A stretch of 10,180 nucleotides of DNA from Crocinitomicaceae bacterium (GTDB lineage Bacteria; Bacteroidota; Bacteroidia; Flavobacteriales_D; Crocinitomicaceae): contig JAURNA010000105.1 in the NCBI GenBank assembly GCA_030830385.1, forward strand, positions 1 through 10,180, read 5' to 3'. A program made the translations under genes and the position numbers. The notes beneath the pieces are model-generated. The model did not search any database. It saw only the letters and a program-made list of their open reading frames with translations, and was not told where the DNA came from. The number at the start of each line of letters is the position of its first letter. Position 1 is the stretch's first letter. Positions 7,605 to 10,180 of this stretch are shown here, piece after piece.

Positions 7605-8341
7605 TGCTTTGTTCCGGAATAAATCGTGGCGATTCCTCCGGAAACTCTTCGTTGGTTCACTCGCGTATAACCGATCTCAGACAAAATATCGAGAAAATCC
7701 TGGCCTTCCGGGAATGCCGCCACAGATTCAGGTAAGTAGTCATAAGCGCGCTTGTCTTTGGAAATTCGTTTCCCGAAAAAGGGAATGATTCGCTTTGAAT
7801 AGAATCCGAAGAGCTGTTTCATCGGGAACGTGCGTGGCTTGGAGAATTCGAGAATTACGGCTTTGCCTCCCGGGCGCAATATCCGCAGCATTTCGGACAA
7901 GCCTTTTTCCAGATTCTCATAGTTTCTTACTCCGAAGGCAACCGTCAGGGCATCGAAGCTGCCTGTTTCAAACGGTAAGTTTTCAGAATCTCCCAATTTC
8001 ATAGATATAACGTCATCAAGGCCTTTTCGTTTCATTTTTTCCTTTCCAACGTCGAGCATACCCTGCGAAATGTCTACTCCGATGACTTGCGCTGGCTTCA
8101 GTTTCATCAGTGCTACGGCAAAATCTCCGGTTCCGGTTGCGATATCCAGGATTTTTTTGGGCTGCAGTTCCCTGAGTTGACGAACGGCCTTTCGTCTCCA
8201 TATTTTATCGATTCCAAGGGAAAGAAAGTGATTGAGGAAATCATACTTTTTCGAAATGTTATCGAACATTTCGGCGACTTCCTGCTTTTTGCTTGATTCC
8301 TGATTGTTATACGGTTTAACCTCCGTTCGTTCTTCTGTCAT
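7601..8341 (-). CDS. menG: Demethylmenaquinone methyltransferase (MenG/UbiE)
   Basis: 246-residue S-adenosylmethionine-dependent methyltransferase that converts demethylmenaquinone to menaquinone, the last step of menaquinone synthesis; Bacteroidota use menaquinone as respiratory quinone, so the menaquinone role is inferred over ubiquinone. Seen directly: UbiE signature YDFLNHFLSLGIDKIWRRK (33-51), SAM-binding motif I LDIATGTGDFA (65-75), the acidic end of strand 2 VIGVD (86-90), DALTVAFGVRNYENLEKGL (130-148) and the second signature RILRPGGKAVILEFSKP (153-169). Length is normal. The ATG at 8341 is 13 bp after the potassium transporter stop. The gene end overlaps the porT start by four bases (ATGA). 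A hydrophobic or membrane-targeting segment is absent, as expected for a soluble enzyme. Confidence 0.96.
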   Translation of the reverse strand: MTEERTEVKPYNNQESSKKQEVAEMFDNISKKYDFLNHFLSLGIDKIWRRKAVRQLRELQPKKILDIATGTGDFAVALMKLKPAQVIGVDISQGMLDVGKEKMKRKGLDDVISMKLGDSENLPFETGSFDALTVAFGVRNYENLEKGLSEMLRILRPGGKAVILEFSKPRTFPMKQLFGFYSKRIIPFFGKRISKDKRAYDYLPESVAAFPEGQDFLDILSEIGYTRVNQRRVSGGIATIYSGTKQ

Positions 8342-8354
8342 GCGCTAATCTTCA

Positions 8355-10180
8355 CTATCCTACCATTGTGTGTCCGGATGGGTACTTGTAATTTCTACTT
8401 ATGACGCGTTTTCCTACCAGATACGCCAGCGTCAGGGTACCTACCCGCCCGATGAACATGGCAATAATGATCACAAATTTACCTGTTTCACTTAATTCGG
8501 GAGTAATTCCGGTAGATAATCCTACCGTACTCGCTGCAGAAACATGTTCAAACACCAAATCCATAAAATCGAAATCATAATTCGGATTATTCAACAAGTC
8601 GGCTTCCGTGATTGACAAAATAAATGGACCCATCATGTTGCCTATGGCGAAAAATATAAAAATTGCCATGGCTTTGAGGACGAGTTCGTTGGAGATCGTT
8701 CGTTTGAATAATTCCGTGTGGCGTTTGCCTCTGATCGTAGAAACTACGGAGGCCAAGATAATGGCAAACGTAGAAGTCCGAATACCTCCGCCTGCAGATC
8801 CTGATGATGCACCGATGAACATCAAAAAAAGGAAAACAATGAGTACAGGCATGCTCAGGGCAGCGGTATCCACGACATTAAATCCGGCGTTTCGGGTAGT
8901 CATGGATTCGAAAAGTGCCATAATGACTGCGTCCAATGCACCTTTTCCTTCCAAACTTCGGTTCCATTCGAAAACCAGGAACACGATCGCTCCCATTGCG
9001 AGCAATACCAATGTGAAGTACAGGGAAATCTTGGTCCCAAATTCGATGGTTTTCCAGGGTTTACGCATTCGCTCGCGCAAGCGTGACAGTTCAAAGAGAT
9101 CGAACACGTAAATCATTCCGAATCCTCCCAAGAAGAAGAGCACGAGGATGACCGTGTGTACGAATGTATTGTTGATGACATCGGGGTGCATTACGCCCCC
9201 CTGAAGCGTCGAAAGTCCGGCATTGTTAAATCCTGAAACACCGTGAAATACCGCGTGGAAAAATCGTTCATCTGTATTCGCAAAGATTCCTTGATTGCCC
9301 AGTCCGATGAAAAGTAGAATGATCCCAATTACCTCAATTGTTGTTGCCCATATCACGATTTTGGCCAACATGGTTCGTGCTTTCAGGATGGAGTCGCGGT
9401 TGACGAAATCTTCAATTACCTCGTGGTATTTGATCCCGACACCGAATTTGGCTACGACCAGCATCAGCGCGCCGAAAGCAATTGTGTTCAATCCTCCCAG
9501 TTTAATGAGAACCAGAACGATTATTTGCCCCTTGAACGTCAGTGCCTCGGAAATGTCCACCGTAGATAAACCGGTTACACTTACCGAAGACATCGACAGG
9601 AACAGCGAATCCGTAAACCCCATCCCCCCTTCGACACGTGACATTTCAGGCAGCATCAATAAGAACGACCCGATCAAGGTCATGGTGAAGATTGAAATGG
9701 TAAACAGCCAACCGGGATGAATCTTAAGCCCGGATCTGAAATTTTTCTTCTTGACCAGATTGTTGATGATAATCACAAAGACAAACAACTGGACGAATAC
9801 CATCGAAAAAGTACCAAAGTCTTCAAATCCCATGGATTCGAAAAGCGGCTCTACAATCATCGTATCGAATACATTATAGGCAATTCCTTCGATCAATAAC
9901 AGCGTTACGATGATCCCCTCAAACCAATTGCTCCGCAGGTATTTCCTGGGGTTCAGATTGTAAAAGAGCTTGATGATGTATCGAAATATGTAAAATCCGA
10001 AACTGGCCTCGATGATGGTGAAACAAATTTCCTGACTGTTTTCGGTGAGTTCGAATCCGTAATAGTAAATGAGCGTGCCAATGGCCGAGAGGGAAACCAA
10101 AACATTCAGAAAGGACACTGTAACGAGAACGTGACGCTGAGAGTCATAAATCGCTAAATTGATTCGTTCCCGAATTTCCC
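8355..10180 (-). CDS. TrkH/KtrB-family potassium transporter, C-terminal part (5' end outside window)
   Basis: K+ translocating membrane subunit of a Trk/Ktr system, normally gated by a cytoplasmic TrkA/KtrA protein, whose gene is not in the window. The frame has a GTG at 10118 but stays open to the right edge (EIRERINLAIYDSQRHVLVTVSF), so the true start is probably outside. Numbering from the GTG, the four pore-loop filter segments are VTGLS (181-185), NNAGLS (299-304), RNAGF (409-413) and TVGLS (531-535), each with its K+-coordinating glycine; GASSGSAGGGIRTSTF (436-451) and MFIGRVGTLTLAYL (554-567) are also typical. Before the canonical first helix (HPGWLFTISIFTMTLIGSFLLMLP, 134-157) lie about 130 residues with four additional hydrophobic segments (see findings). 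The loop-1 helix end reads IKLGGLNTIAF where most relatives have a Gly in place of the Asn. It heads an apparent operon with menG, porT and the flavoprotein gene. TrkH and KtrB cannot be separated. Confidence 0.93.
   Translation of the reverse strand, partial: EIRERINLAIYDSQRHVLVTVSFLNVLVSLSAIGTLIYYYGFELTENSQEICFTIIEASFGFYIFRYIIKLFYNLNPRKYLRSNWFEGIIVTLLLIEGIAYNVFDTMIVEPLFESMGFEDFGTFSMVFVQLFVFVIIINNLVKKKNFRSGLKIHPGWLFTISIFTMTLIGSFLLMLPEMSRVEGGMGFTDSLFLSMSSVSVTGLSTVDISEALTFKGQIIVLVLIKLGGLNTIAFGALMLVVAKFGVGIKYHEVIEDFVNRDSILKARTMLAKIVIWATTIEVIGIILLFIGLGNQGIFANTDERFFHAVFHGVSGFNNAGLSTLQGGVMHPDVINNTFVHTVILVLFFLGGFGMIYVFDLFELSRLRERMRKPWKTIEFGTKISLYFTLVLLAMGAIVFLVFEWNRSLEGKGALDAVIMALFESMTTRNAGFNVVDTAALSMPVLIVFLFLMFIGASSGSAGGGIRTSTFAIILASVVSTIRGKRHTELFKRTISNELVLKAMAIFIFFAIGNMMGPFILSITEADLLNNPNYDFDFMDLVFEHVSAASTVGLSTGITPELSETGKFVIIIAMFIGRVGTLTLAYLVGKRVISRNYKYPSGHTMVG

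Noticed and set aside
8608..9720. Two long plus-strand open frames (141 and 167 codons) opposite the potassium transporter
   Set aside because: They are antisense to conserved pore-loop coding sequence, have no recognisable domain and look like complements of hydrophobic codons.
10116..10118. GTG as the start of the potassium transporter gene
   Set aside because: The frame remains open to the right edge with a plausible N-terminal sequence (RERINLAIYDSQRH), so the start is more likely outside the window.

Overview
The window looks like chromosomal core sequence from a member of the Bacteroidota, probably Flavobacteriales. The evidence is a PorT component of the type IX secretion system next to a menaquinone methyltransferase gene, a lipoprotein-type Omp85 protein (TamL), Bacteroidota-type -7 boxes (TAnnTTTG), a general lack of Shine-Dalgarno sequences, and moderate GC content. 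I cannot name the genus. I see no tRNA, rRNA, CRISPR array, insertion sequence or prophage. Coding density is very high: no stretch without a gene exceeds about 40 bp.

Left part (plus strand): the C-terminal part of a UvrD/PcrA-type DNA helicase, cut by the left edge, followed after 40 bp by a small secreted protein that resembles the RsiV/DUF3298 fold. Its stop codon abuts the stop codon of the next gene with no base between them.

Middle: a long minus-strand gene for a TamL-type outer-membrane assembly lipoprotein (POTRA repeats plus Omp85 barrel). It diverges across only 30 bp from a plus-strand SPOUT (TrmH/SpoU) RNA methyltransferase gene. Both genes appear to use non-ATG starts, and the short gap carries promoter-like sequence.

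Right part (minus strand, transcribed right to left): a tightly packed apparent operon of a TrkH/KtrB potassium transporter (5' end cut by the right edge), menG/ubiE, porT and a COG2509-type FAD-dependent oxidoreductase. Junctions are 13 bp, a 4-base ATGA overlap and a 1-base TAATG overlap. The last gene overlaps the 3' end of the RNA methyltransferase gene by 24 bp, tail to tail.

Functionally these are envelope and energy housekeeping genes: outer-membrane assembly, secretion, quinone synthesis and K+ uptake, plus RNA modification and DNA repair. I do not see a convincing new multi-gene system. The most interesting points are the extra N-terminal membrane module on the potassium transporter, the coupling of an uncharacterised flavoprotein to porT, and the compressed divergent promoter region.
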